Below, one piece after another: positions 23,209 to 30,741 of a stretch of 64,000 nt of DNA; the first letter of the stretch is position 1; each line of letters starts with the position of its first letter. The stretch is from assembly GCF_000019725.1 (NCBI RefSeq), contig NC_010505.1, positions 2,344,001 to 2,408,000 of the forward strand, written 5' to 3'. A program made the translations under genes and the position numbers. Origin of the DNA: Methylobacterium radiotolerans JCM 2831 (GTDB taxonomy: Bacteria; Pseudomonadota; Alphaproteobacteria; Rhizobiales; Beijerinckiaceae). The notes under the pieces were generated by a model. The model worked only from the letters and a program-made list of their open reading frames with translations. It had not been told where the DNA came from and ran no database searches.

Positions 23209-23475
23209 TCAGCCGCCGGCCGCGATGCGGGCGGCGATGCGGGTCATGTAGCCGGCCATGGCGTCGCCCATGAAGGGCAGCATCAGCAGGAGCGCGGCGA
23301 ACACCGCCACGACCTTGGGCACGTAGATCAGCGTCTGCTCCTGGATCTGCGTCAGGGCCTGGACCAGGGAAACGGCGAGGCCGACCGCGAGGGCGACCAG
23401 CATCAGGGGCCCGGCCACCTTGAGGAACACGAAGATGCCGTCGCGGGCGATGTCGAGGATGGCGAGGCCGGTCAT
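23209..23475 (-). CDS. fliQ: flagellar export apparatus protein FliQ
   Basis: An 88-residue protein with two membrane helices, the standard size for FliQ. The connecting segment VSLVQALTQIQEQTLIYVPK matches the family signature. Four FliQ copies pack around FliP and FliR in the export gate. fliP is absent from this neighbourhood, so the gate genes are split in this genome. Confidence 0.96.
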   Translation of the reverse strand: MTGLAILDIARDGIFVFLKVAGPLMLVALAVGLAVSLVQALTQIQEQTLIYVPKVVAVFAALLLMLPFMGDAMAGYMTRIAARIAAGG

Positions 23476-23523
23476 GGGGGTGCGATCTGTGCGGGGGGAG
23501 CGGGCGGCGAAACGGTCGGCCGG

Positions 23524-23844
23524 TCAGATCTGCATGCGCATGATCTCCTCGTAGGCGGAGATCATGCGGTCGCGCACCGCCACCATAGTCTGGAGGGCGG
23601 TCTCGCTCTCGGCGACCGCGGTGACCACGTCCACGACGTTGGCCTTGCCGGCGGCGGCCGAGACGGCCTGGGAATCCGCCCGCCGGCCGGCATCGCCGAC
23701 GCTGTCCAGGGTCTGCCCGAGCATCTGCATGAAGTCGGTGCCGGTGCCGGTCGTCGGCTGCACCCGGGGGGCGGGCCGGCCGCCGGCGAGGCCCTGGACG
23801 GCCGCGTAGGCCCCCGCCGCGAAGTTGCTCGAAGCCATCGCCAT
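23524..23844 (-). CDS. fliE: flagellar hook-basal body protein FliE
   Basis: A 106-residue FliE, which joins the MS ring/export gate to the rod. The C-terminal helix, with SETALQTMVAVRDRMISAYEEIMRMQI-like composition (about residues 80-106), is the family hallmark. The Ala/Gly-rich N-terminus is variable in the family. It lies 38 nt after flgC and 48 nt before fliQ. Confidence 0.95.
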   Translation of the reverse strand: MAMASSNFAAGAYAAVQGLAGGRPAPRVQPTTGTGTDFMQMLGQTLDSVGDAGRRADSQAVSAAAGKANVVDVVTAVAESETALQTMVAVRDRMISAYEEIMRMQI

Positions 23845-23882
23845 GCGTCCTTGCTATGCGGTCCTGCCGCGGGCCTCGGGGC

Positions 23883-24290
23883 TCATTTCAGGATGCCGAG
23901 GGTCTGCGCCAGCATCTTGCGGGTGGCGCTGATCATGTTGAGGTTCGCCTCGTAGGAGCGCTGGGCCTCGCGCAGGTCCATGTTCTCGATCAGCGCGTTG
24001 ACATTGGGCATCTGCACCACGCCCTGGGCGTCGGCCGCGGGGTTGCCCGGCTCGTACTTGGTCCGGAAGGCCGACGGGTCGCGCTTGACGCGCCCCGCCT
24101 CGACCAGCCGGGCGCCGGTCTCGTCGTCGAGGTGGCTGGTGAAGGTCGGGATCTTGCGCCGGTAGGGCTGCGCCCCGGCCGAGGCCGGCGCGGAATCGGC
24201 GTTGGCGATGTTCTCGGCGATGATGCGCATCCGGCCCGACTGGGCCTTGAGGCCCGCGGCCGCCACCGCCAGCGACTTCGTGAATTCCAT
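23883..24290 (-). CDS. flgC: flagellar basal-body rod protein FlgC
   Basis: A 135-residue proximal rod protein. The N-terminal rod motif (LKAQSGRMRIIAENIANADS, about residues 14-33) and the C-terminal helix with MISATRKMLAQTLGIL are both present, as expected for FlgB/C/F/G family members. It is exported by the flagellar type III system without a cleavable signal. It lies 64 nt after flgB. Confidence 0.97.
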   Translation of the reverse strand: MEFTKSLAVAAAGLKAQSGRMRIIAENIANADSAPASAGAQPYRRKIPTFTSHLDDETGARLVEAGRVKRDPSAFRTKYEPGNPAADAQGVVQMPNVNALIENMDLREAQRSYEANLNMISATRKMLAQTLGILK

Positions 24291-24354
24291 GGCTCAGGAC
24301 CCTCCTGCCGCCGCGACGCCGCGGCCGTCAGCGCTCCAATTTCGGCCGGCGCGC

Positions 24355-24756
24355 CTAGCTCTTGCCGATCGCGATCTTCAGGGTGGTCAGGCTGTGCTGG
24401 TACAGCGAGGCGGCGAGCTGGTAGTCCGACTGGTTCTCGCCGGCCTTCATCATCTCATCCTCGAGGTTGACGCCGTTGCCGCTGGGGCGAATCTCGAAGC
24501 CCTTGGCGCGCTTGGAATCGGCCCCGACGCTCTGGCCGGGCGGGGCCATGTGGCCCGCGCTCGTGAGCGTCAGGCTGGACCCGGTGGTGGCCAGCGCGCC
24601 GGTGGCGCGGTCGAAGCGCGGCTCCACGAGGTCGCGGGGCTTGAAGCCCGGCATGTCGGCGTTGGCGACGTTCTCGGCGATCACGCCCTGGCGCGCCTGC
24701 GCCCATTGCATCCGCGTGCGCAGCATGCTCAGCACGGGCAGATCGGTGAGGGCCAT
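24355..24756 (-). CDS. flgB: flagellar basal-body rod protein FlgB
   Basis: A 133-residue proximal rod protein, first gene of the flagellar operon. The rod motif AQARQGVIAENVANADMPGF lies near residues 18-37 and the helix NQSDYQLAASLYQHSLTTLK near 107-126. A perfect CtrA-type box (24824-24838) sits 68 bp before the start, so the operon is probably under CtrA cell-cycle control, as class II flagellar operons are in Caulobacter. Confidence 0.97.
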   Translation of the reverse strand: MALTDLPVLSMLRTRMQWAQARQGVIAENVANADMPGFKPRDLVEPRFDRATGALATTGSSLTLTSAGHMAPPGQSVGADSKRAKGFEIRPSGNGVNLEDEMMKAGENQSDYQLAASLYQHSLTTLKIAIGKS

Positions 24757-24823
24757 GGTCGCCTCCGGGATGGCGTGGCCGCGCCGGGACGAGCGGGCTC
24801 GGCAAAATCTGCCGCCTGCATGG

Positions 24824-24838
24824 TTAACGGCGCGTTAA
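24824..24838 (-). promoter_or_regulatory. CtrA-type box upstream of flgB
   Basis: TTAACGGCGCGTTAA is an exact TTAA-N7-TTAA match to the CtrA consensus. It lies 68 bp before the flgB start codon, a position consistent with activation of the flagellar operon. Confidence 0.75.
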
Positions 24839-24963
24839 GCCCGATCGCAGGGCCGGCCGGTGCCCGCGTCAGATCGCGCCCCCGGGGCGGGGAGCCCCGG
24901 TTCGGCCGGGCGGCCGCCGCGATCCCGACCTATTGTCTTGCGCCCGCTCGATTAAAAGGTCTG

Positions 24964-24978
24964 TTAACGAACTCTTAA
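24964..24978 (+). promoter_or_regulatory. CtrA-type box upstream of the FliO-like gene
   Basis: TTAACGAACTCTTAA is a second exact TTAA-N7-TTAA match. It lies about 92 bp before the FliO-like start and about 126 bp from the flgB box, so each divergent gene seems to have its own site. Confidence 0.75.
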
Positions 24979-25069
24979 CGTCGTTTGCCTTGAGGCCCGT
25001 CCGGCGTGGTATGGATCAAGTCCGTGCCGGCGCGCACCCGCGGCGGTCGGAACGTGCGAGTGCGTAATC

Positions 25070-26314
25070 TTGCGATGGCTGCAATCCGTGTTCGGCTCTG
25101 ACGGCTCCCCCATCGTCCAGTATATCGTGATCTTCGCCGTCATCTTCACGGCGCTCGCGGCGATCGTGTTCACGGTGCGCCGGCTCACCGGCCGGAGCCT
25201 CGCCCTGCCGGGGCGGTCCGGAAGCCGGGGGCGCCAGCCGCGGCTCGGGATCGTCGACGTGTACGAGCTCGACCGGGCCCGGCAGCTGATCCTGCTGCGT
25301 CGGGACAATGTCGAGCACCTGCTCCTGGTGGGCGGCCCCAACGACGTGGTGGTCGAGCGCAACATCCAGCGCGGTCAGCGGCCCCTGCCGGAGGCGGCGA
25401 TCCGGCCGGAGCTGGCGCCCGAGCCGCTGGACGAGCCGCTCCCGGACCCGCTCGTCCAGGGCGGCCGCCTGCCCGAGCCGCCCCGCGGTCTCCCGGAATC
25501 CGGCGGGCGGCGCGCGGAGCCGCTGTTCGATCCGGGCTTCGCGATGCCGGTGGTGGTGCCGTCGCCGGTGCCGCGCTCGGCCTCCGCCCCGCCCGTGACG
25601 CTGCCCCTCGACCCCGGGTTGTTCGGCGGCGACGAGCCCGGTCAGGACGTCCCCGCGCCCCTGAGTGCCGCGCCGACCCCGCCGCCCGCGCCCCAGCCCC
25701 CGGCCCCGCCCGAGCCCGCGCCGCCGCCGGCGGTGGAACCGTCCGCGCCCCCGCCGCGCGAGGCAATCGCGCCGCGGCGGATCCTGAGCCGGACGCCGCC
25801 GCCGCTGATCGAGCCGCGGCCCAACCCCGCCTCCGAGCGCAGGCCCGAGCCGGCGCCGGCCGAGCCGGAGCCCGCCCGTCAGGCCCCGAGCCTCGCGGTG
25901 CCCTCCGAGCGCAAGTCGGTCGACCCGGTGGTCCTGTCCGACATGGCCCGGCAGCTCCAGGCCGCCCTGTCGCGCTCGTCCTCGGCCGTGACGCCGCCGC
26001 CGCAATCCCCGCCCGCCCCGCCGGTGCCCGAGGGCGTCGATCCGCTGGCGGCCGCGATGGCGAGCGTCCCGCTCGAGCCGGTGCCCGCCCCCGCCCCGCT
26101 GGACGAGCCGGTGGCCGCGCCGCCGCCTCCGCCCCCGGCCAGACCCGTGCCGCCGCCGGCGATGCCGAAGGCCGACCCCGTGCCGGCCCCGCCGCCGGCC
26201 CCGCCTGCTCCGCCGCCGCCCGACGCGAAGGGATCCGGCAACCCGTTCTCGGTGGAGGAGATCGAGGCCGAGTTCGCCCGCCTGCTCGGTCGCCCGCTCG
26301 ACAAGCGGAGCTGA
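25070..26314 (+). CDS. FliO-like flagellar protein with a long Pro-rich tail
   Basis: A 414-residue protein. Residues 16-37 form one membrane helix; the following cytoplasmic part (GIVDVYELDRARQLILLRRD, then VEHLLLVGGPNDVVVERNI, about 57-100) matches the FliO domain, which helps assemble the FliP-FliQ-FliR gate. Residues of about 105-390 are a long Pro/Ala-rich region of low complexity. The C-terminus (NPFSVEEIEAEFARLLGRPL) is a short amphipathic helix, perhaps an interaction motif. The first codon is probably TTG at 25070; a GTG at 25088 is an alternative. Location beside flgB and a CtrA box supports the call. Confidence 0.75.
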   Translation: MRWLQSVFGSDGSPIVQYIVIFAVIFTALAAIVFTVRRLTGRSLALPGRSGSRGRQPRLGIVDVYELDRARQLILLRRDNVEHLLLVGGPNDVVVERNIQRGQRPLPEAAIRPELAPEPLDEPLPDPLVQGGRLPEPPRGLPESGGRRAEPLFDPGFAMPVVVPSPVPRSASAPPVTLPLDPGLFGGDEPGQDVPAPLSAAPTPPPAPQPPAPPEPAPPPAVEPSAPPPREAIAPRRILSRTPPPLIEPRPNPASERRPEPAPAEPEPARQAPSLAVPSERKSVDPVVLSDMARQLQAALSRSSSAVTPPPQSPPAPPVPEGVDPLAAAMASVPLEPVPAPAPLDEPVAAPPPPPPARPVPPPAMPKADPVPAPPPAPPAPPPPDAKGSGNPFSVEEIEAEFARLLGRPLDKRS

Positions 26315-26378
26315 GGAACCCGGTCGCCCGCCGCCGAGCGGGCGCGCGCCGGGGCCGCACCGATCGCGAGAACCGCGT

Positions 26379-26393
26379 TTAACCGATGGTTAA
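26379..26393 (+). promoter_or_regulatory. CtrA-type box upstream of a small unknown gene
   Basis: TTAACCGATGGTTAA is a third exact TTAA-N7-TTAA match, ending 38 bp before the ATG at 26431. Confidence 0.7.
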
Positions 26394-26430
26394 CCGTCTT
26401 CCGGGACGCTCCGTCCCGGAGGATTTGGCA

Positions 26431-26667
26431 ATGCTCGCGCTGGATGCTGGAACGGCTCATCGGAGCCGCGCTTACAGGGCCTTCAGGCTGGACCGGGCCG
26501 GTCGCGTCCGCGCGGCCGAGATCCTGTCGGCCGAGGACGACACGCAGGCGCGCCGCCGCGCCCGGGCGATGGTCGGGCGCGACGCGATCGAGCTGTGGGA
26601 GCGGACCCGCTTCCTCGGGCGCTTCGAGCCCGCCGGCACGGCAGGTCAGGCGCGCCCCGCCCGCTGA
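26431..26667 (+). CDS. hypothetical protein, 78 aa, probably CtrA-regulated
   Basis: The start is fixed by a GGAGGA ribosome binding site 8 nt before the ATG. The protein begins MLALDAGTAHRSRAYRAFRL and is rich in Arg and Ala; residues 20-60 (GRVRAAEILSAEDDTQARRR and on) read as a beta-strand then helix typical of small uncharacterised alphaproteobacterial proteins. There is no signal peptide or membrane helix. I do not know its function. A CtrA-type box lies just upstream and the gene follows the FliO-like gene in the same direction, so a cell-cycle or motility link is possible. Confidence 0.65.
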   Translation: MLALDAGTAHRSRAYRAFRLDRAGRVRAAEILSAEDDTQARRRARAMVGRDAIELWERTRFLGRFEPAGTAGQARPAR

Positions 26668-26689
26668 GGCCGGCGCGCGGACCGTCCCG

Positions 26690-28018
26690 TCAGCGGCCGG
26701 CGGTCTCGGGCATGGCCAGCACGGCGAGGAAGCTGAGGATCGCGGCCCCCGCCAGGTAGAACCCGACGAAGCCGATGCCGCCGTAGGCCGCGAGCTGCTG
26801 CGCGATGTAGGGCGCGCCCGAGGCCCCCAGGATGCCCGCGAGATTGTAGGTGACCGAGGCGCCCGTGTAGCGCACCCGCGTCGGGAACAGCTCGGGCAGG
26901 ACGGCGCCCATCGGCCCGAACACCCAGCCCATCGTCAGGAGGCTGAGGCAGAGGAAGCCCAGGACCGGCGGCCAGGTGCCGGTGCCGGCGGCGTGGCCCA
27001 GCATCGGCCCCATCAGGAAGCCCAGCAGGAACGTCACGGCCATGCCGGAGAGCAGCACCGGCCGGCGGCCGAAGCGGTCGGCCGCGGCTCCCGATACGAC
27101 GGTGCCGAGCGCCATGAAGCAGACCGCGATGCACTCGAACAGCAGGAAGGTCGGCCGGCTGTAGCCGAGGGTGCCGGTGCCGTAGCCCAGGGCGAAGACG
27201 GTGGAGAGGTAGAACACCGCGTAGACCGCCACCATCGCGAACGTGCCGACCAGGACGGCGTGGCCGTGCTGGGTCAGCATGGTGGCGAAGGGCACGCGCT
27301 CCGGCCGCGCCTGGCTGAGCGCCGCCTTGAAGGCCGGCGTCTCGGTGAGCTTCAGGCGCACGTAGAGCCCGACGCCGACGAGCGCCGCCGAGGCCAGGAA
27401 CGGCAGGCGCCAGCCCCAGGCCTGGAAGCTCTCCGGGGTCAGGCCGAAGCTGAGGGCGAGGAAGCCGAGATTGGCCAGGACGAAGCCGACCGGCGCCCCG
27501 AGCTGCGGGAAGATGCCGTACCACGCGCGCCGGCCCGGCGGCGCGTTCTCGACCGCCAGCAGGGCCGCGCCGCCCCACTCGCCTCCGAACCCGATCCCCT
27601 GCCCGCAGCGCAGGAGGCACAGCGCCGCCGGCGCCCACCAGCCGACCGACGCGTAGGTCGGCAGGCAGCCGATCAGCACCGTGGAGATGCCCATGATCAG
27701 CAGGGACGCCACCAGGGTCGCCTTGCGGCCGACCCGGTCGCCGAAATGCCCGAACAGGGCCGCGCCGACGGGTCGCGCGATGAACGCGATGGCGAAGGTC
27801 GCGAAGGCGCTGAGCTGCTGCACGCCGGGCGCGCCGGCGGGGAAGAAGACCGGGCCGATCACCAGGGCGGTGGCGGTGGCGTAGATGTAGAAGTCGAAGA
27901 ACTCGATCGCCGTCCCGACGAAGCTCGCCGCGAGGATCCGGCGGGCGCTCGGGGTCGCGCTCGGGGCGGCCTGCGAGGGGTGTGCGGTCTTGCCCGCGCT
28001 GTCGATGGTCTGCAACAT
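26690..28018 (-). CDS. MFS transporter, metabolite:H+ symporter family
   Basis: A 442-residue major facilitator with 12 predicted membrane helices. The start at MLQTIDSAGKTAHPSQ avoids an unlikely Arg-rich extension. The motifs GTAIEFFDFYIYATATALVI (helix 1), GHFGDRVGRKATLV (loop 2-3) and RCGQGIGFGGEWGGAALLAVE (helices 4-5) mark the metabolite:H+ symporter branch, which includes ProP, KgtP and ShiA. The substrate is likely an organic acid or osmolyte but cannot be fixed. It is a single gene, divergent from dnaN. Confidence 0.9.
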   Translation of the reverse strand: MLQTIDSAGKTAHPSQAAPSATPSARRILAASFVGTAIEFFDFYIYATATALVIGPVFFPAGAPGVQQLSAFATFAIAFIARPVGAALFGHFGDRVGRKATLVASLLIMGISTVLIGCLPTYASVGWWAPAALCLLRCGQGIGFGGEWGGAALLAVENAPPGRRAWYGIFPQLGAPVGFVLANLGFLALSFGLTPESFQAWGWRLPFLASAALVGVGLYVRLKLTETPAFKAALSQARPERVPFATMLTQHGHAVLVGTFAMVAVYAVFYLSTVFALGYGTGTLGYSRPTFLLFECIAVCFMALGTVVSGAAADRFGRRPVLLSGMAVTFLLGFLMGPMLGHAAGTGTWPPVLGFLCLSLLTMGWVFGPMGAVLPELFPTRVRYTGASVTYNLAGILGASGAPYIAQQLAAYGGIGFVGFYLAGAAILSFLAVLAMPETAGR

Positions 28019-28242
28019 GATCGGGACGGTGAGGCGGGATCCGGGTCGGTTGCGGCGCTTTCGCACGGGCCGCCCCGTGCCGATACCCCGGTTCGGACAT
28101 GGGCCTCCGACCTGGACGCGGAGGTCGCTGTGCGGTGCACCGACGGCGGCCTTGCGTTCCCCTGTCCCCTTCGCCAAGCTGAACGGCCATATTCCGTGAC
28201 GGTCGCCGGCCGCGGCGCCGTCCCTAGCACTTGAGTATTGCG

Positions 28243-29364
28243 ATGAGAGTCACTGTCGAGCGCGCGGCCCTGCTCAGGTCGCTCGGCCACGTGCACCGGG
28301 TCGTCGAGCGCCGCAACACGATCCCGATCCTGTCGAACGTGCTCCTGCGCGCGGAGGGATCGGGGCTCCAGCTGCGGGCGACGGATCTCGACATCGAGGT
28401 GACCGAGAGCGTGCCGGCCGACGTGGCCGACGCGGGCGCCACCACGGTGCCGGCGCACGTGATCTACGACATCGTGCGCAAGCTCCCCGACGGCGCGCAG
28501 GTCTCCCTGGAGACCGGCGGCGAGTCCGGCCAGATGACGATCCGGTCCGGCCGCTCGCGCTTCGCCCTGGGCGCCCTGCCGGAGGGCGACTTCCCGGACC
28601 TCGCCGCCGGCGAGATGCCGCACGGGTTCGAGATCGCCGCCGCCGACCTGAAGCGGCTGATCGAGAAGACGCAGTTCGCGATCTCCACCGAGGAGACCCG
28701 GTACTATCTCAACGGCATCTACCTGCACACGCTGGAGACCGAGAACGGTCCGGCGATGCGGGCGGTGGCCACGGACGGCCACCGGCTCGCCCGCGTTGAG
28801 ATCCCCGCCCCGCAGGGCAGCGTCGGCATGCCGGGCGTGATCGTGCCCCGCAAGGCGGTCGCCGAGATCCAGAAGCTCCTCGACGACGGCGGCGAGACCG
28901 TCGCGGTCGACCTGTCGCCCGCCAAGATCCGCCTGCGCTTCGCCGGCGGCCTGACGCTGATCTCCAAGCTGATCGACGGCACCTTCCCGGATTACCAGCG
29001 GGTGATCCCGGCCAACAACGACAAGCGGCTGACCGTCGAGCGCGACGCCTTCGCGAAGGCGGTGGACCGGGTCTCGACGATCTCGTCGGAGCGCGGGCGC
29101 GCGGTGAAGCTCGGGCTGGCCGAGGGGCGCCTCGCGCTCTCGGTGAACAACCCGGATTCGGGCAGTGCCACCGAGGAGCTCGACGTCGACTACGAGGCGG
29201 CCGGCCTCGATATCGGCTTCAACGCTCGCTACCTCCTCGACATCACCGCGCAGCTCGAGGGCGACACCGCCCTGTTCAAGCTCGCGGATCCCGGCTCGCC
29301 GACCCTGATCCAGGACCGCGAGGGCGCGCCGGCGCTGTACGTGCTGATGCCGATGCGGGTGTGA
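28243..29364 (+). CDS. dnaN: DNA polymerase III beta subunit (sliding clamp)
   Basis: A 373-residue beta clamp with three similar domains. I start at ATG 28243 (MRVTVERAALLRSLGHVHRV); an in-frame TTG four codons upstream is less likely. The C-terminus ends in MPMRV, matching the conserved end that forms part of the protein-binding pocket. The clamp encircles DNA and tethers polymerase and repair proteins. recF follows after a 220-nt spacer, keeping the ancient dnaN-recF order, but no dnaA is present. Confidence 0.98.
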   Translation: MRVTVERAALLRSLGHVHRVVERRNTIPILSNVLLRAEGSGLQLRATDLDIEVTESVPADVADAGATTVPAHVIYDIVRKLPDGAQVSLETGGESGQMTIRSGRSRFALGALPEGDFPDLAAGEMPHGFEIAAADLKRLIEKTQFAISTEETRYYLNGIYLHTLETENGPAMRAVATDGHRLARVEIPAPQGSVGMPGVIVPRKAVAEIQKLLDDGGETVAVDLSPAKIRLRFAGGLTLISKLIDGTFPDYQRVIPANNDKRLTVERDAFAKAVDRVSTISSERGRAVKLGLAEGRLALSVNNPDSGSATEELDVDYEAAGLDIGFNARYLLDITAQLEGDTALFKLADPGSPTLIQDREGAPALYVLMPMRV

Positions 29365-29388
29365 GGCGGCCGCGCGGATCCCTGCCCC

Positions 29389-29497
29389 GCCCTCATCCTC
29401 GGGGACCGGGGGCGTAGCGGAGGCCTCGCAGGAGGCCTCCACGTGGTGATGTGGTTTCTGGAGCCCTCCTGCGGGGCCCGCTGAGGCGGGCTTTCAG
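29389..29497. repeat. palindrome-rich intergenic element between dnaN and recF
   Basis: The spacer starts CCCTCATCCTC and contains GGAGGCCT (29419-29426) pairing with AGGCCTCC (29433-29440), then GCCCGC (29476-29481) pairing with GCGGGC (29486-29491) followed by TTTC. The wording resembles short dispersed palindromic repeats common between genes in Methylobacterium and Bradyrhizobium. No second copy is seen in this window, so the family call is from memory. Confidence 0.45.
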
Positions 29498-29584
29498 GAT
29501 GCGGTGGTTGGATGGGATGTCAGACAGCAAAGGACGGTTGAGCGCGGCGCGTCTCGGCCCCTCGGTTGACCCCTCGGTCCACCG

Positions 29585-30739
29585 ATGAGCGACGTCTCAG
29601 ATCCGCGGGGCGAGCCCGACGGGTCCTCTCTGCGCGTCACCCGACTGATCGCCCGCGACTTCCGCAACCACGCGGACCTCGAACTGACGCCCCGGGCCCG
29701 CTTCGTCGCGCTGGTCGGGGAGAACGGCGCGGGCAAGACCAACCTGCTCGAGGCGCTGTCGCTGTTCGTGCCGGGCCGCGGCCTGCGCCGGGCGGAGTTC
29801 GCCGCCATGGCGCGCAGCGGCGGCCCGGGGGGCTTCGCGGTCTCGCTCACCCTCGACCGCGAGGGCGCCGAGCACCGCCTCGGAACCGGGCTGGAGCCAC
29901 CGGGACCCGACGGGCGGGCGAGCCGGCTCTGCCGGATCGACGGCGCCACCGCCGCCTCGCCGGTGGCGTTCAGCGAGTTCCTGCGGGTCGTCTGGCTGAC
30001 CCCCGACCTCGACGGGCTGTTCCGCGGCGCGGCCGGCGACCGGCGGCGGTTCCTCGACCGGCTCGTGCTGGCGGTCGACGCCGCCCACGGCGCCCGGGTC
30101 TCCGCGATGGAGCGGGCCCTGCGCTCGCGCAACCGCCTCCTGGAGGAGCGGCCCGACGACGACCGCTGGCTCGACGCCGTGGAGCGGGAGGTCGCCGAGC
30201 TGGGCGTCGCCGTGGCGCTTGCCCGGCGCGAGACCGCCGAGCGCCTCGACCGGCTGATCGCCGAGACCCGGGACGACGCGCAGCCCTTTCCCTGGGCCGC
30301 CATCCGCCTGGAGGGCGACCTCGACGATCTCGTGGCGGTCTGGCCCGCCATCGAGGCCGAGGACCGCTACCGCATGGCGCTCCGCAACGGCCGAAACCGG
30401 GACCGGGCCGCCGGGCGCACCCTGATCGGCCCGCAGAGCAGCGACCTCGTGGTCCGCCACGGCCCCAAGGACGTGCCCGCCGGCACGGCGTCCACGGGTG
30501 AGCAGAAGGCGCTGCTGATCGGGCTCGTCCTCGCCCACGCGCGGCTGGTTCGCGCCATGAGCGGCATCGCCCCGCTGATCCTCCTCGACGAGGTGGCGGC
30601 CCACCTCGATCCCCGCCGCCGGGCCGGCCTGTTCGAGGCCCTGGAGGCGCTCCCCGGGCAGGTCTGGATGACGGGCGCCGACCCCGGCGCCTTCGCGCAG
30701 GCCGGCACCCGGACGGAGGTCCTGCGGATCGGCGCCTGA
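29585..30739 (+). CDS. recF: DNA replication and repair protein RecF
   Basis: A 384-residue RecF, an SMC-like ATPase that with RecO and RecR loads RecA onto gapped DNA. Walker A is GENGAGKT (45-52), with a signature region (GTASTGEQKALLIGLVLAHA, about 305-325) and Walker B LILLDEVAAHLD (about 341-352). The N-terminal segment VTRLIARDFRNHADLEL is characteristic. The gene ends 2 nt from the convergent chemotaxis receptor gene. Confidence 0.95.
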   Translation: MSDVSDPRGEPDGSSLRVTRLIARDFRNHADLELTPRARFVALVGENGAGKTNLLEALSLFVPGRGLRRAEFAAMARSGGPGGFAVSLTLDREGAEHRLGTGLEPPGPDGRASRLCRIDGATAASPVAFSEFLRVVWLTPDLDGLFRGAAGDRRRFLDRLVLAVDAAHGARVSAMERALRSRNRLLEERPDDDRWLDAVEREVAELGVAVALARRETAERLDRLIAETRDDAQPFPWAAIRLEGDLDDLVAVWPAIEAEDRYRMALRNGRNRDRAAGRTLIGPQSSDLVVRHGPKDVPAGTASTGEQKALLIGLVLAHARLVRAMSGIAPLILLDEVAAHLDPRRRAGLFEALEALPGQVWMTGADPGAFAQAGTRTEVLRIGA

Positions 30740-30741
30740 CC

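Larger units (their letters stand above)
24757..25069. promoter_or_regulatory. divergent flagellar control region (flgB / FliO-like gene)
   Basis: This 313-nt interval has no gene. It carries two perfect TTAA-N7-TTAA boxes, listed separately, one near each divergent start. The right half is locally AT-rich (about 24930-24990), consistent with promoters. TTAA is very rare elsewhere in the window, which makes the clustering notable. Confidence 0.7.

Noticed and set aside
25185..26360. A 391-codon minus-strand frame opposite the FliO-like gene
   Set aside because: It is Arg/Ala/Pro repeats caused by the complement of the proline-rich coding region.
28019..29584. Possible replication origin near dnaN-recF
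   Set aside because: No dnaA gene, no TTATCCACA-type DnaA boxes and no AT-rich unwinding region are present.
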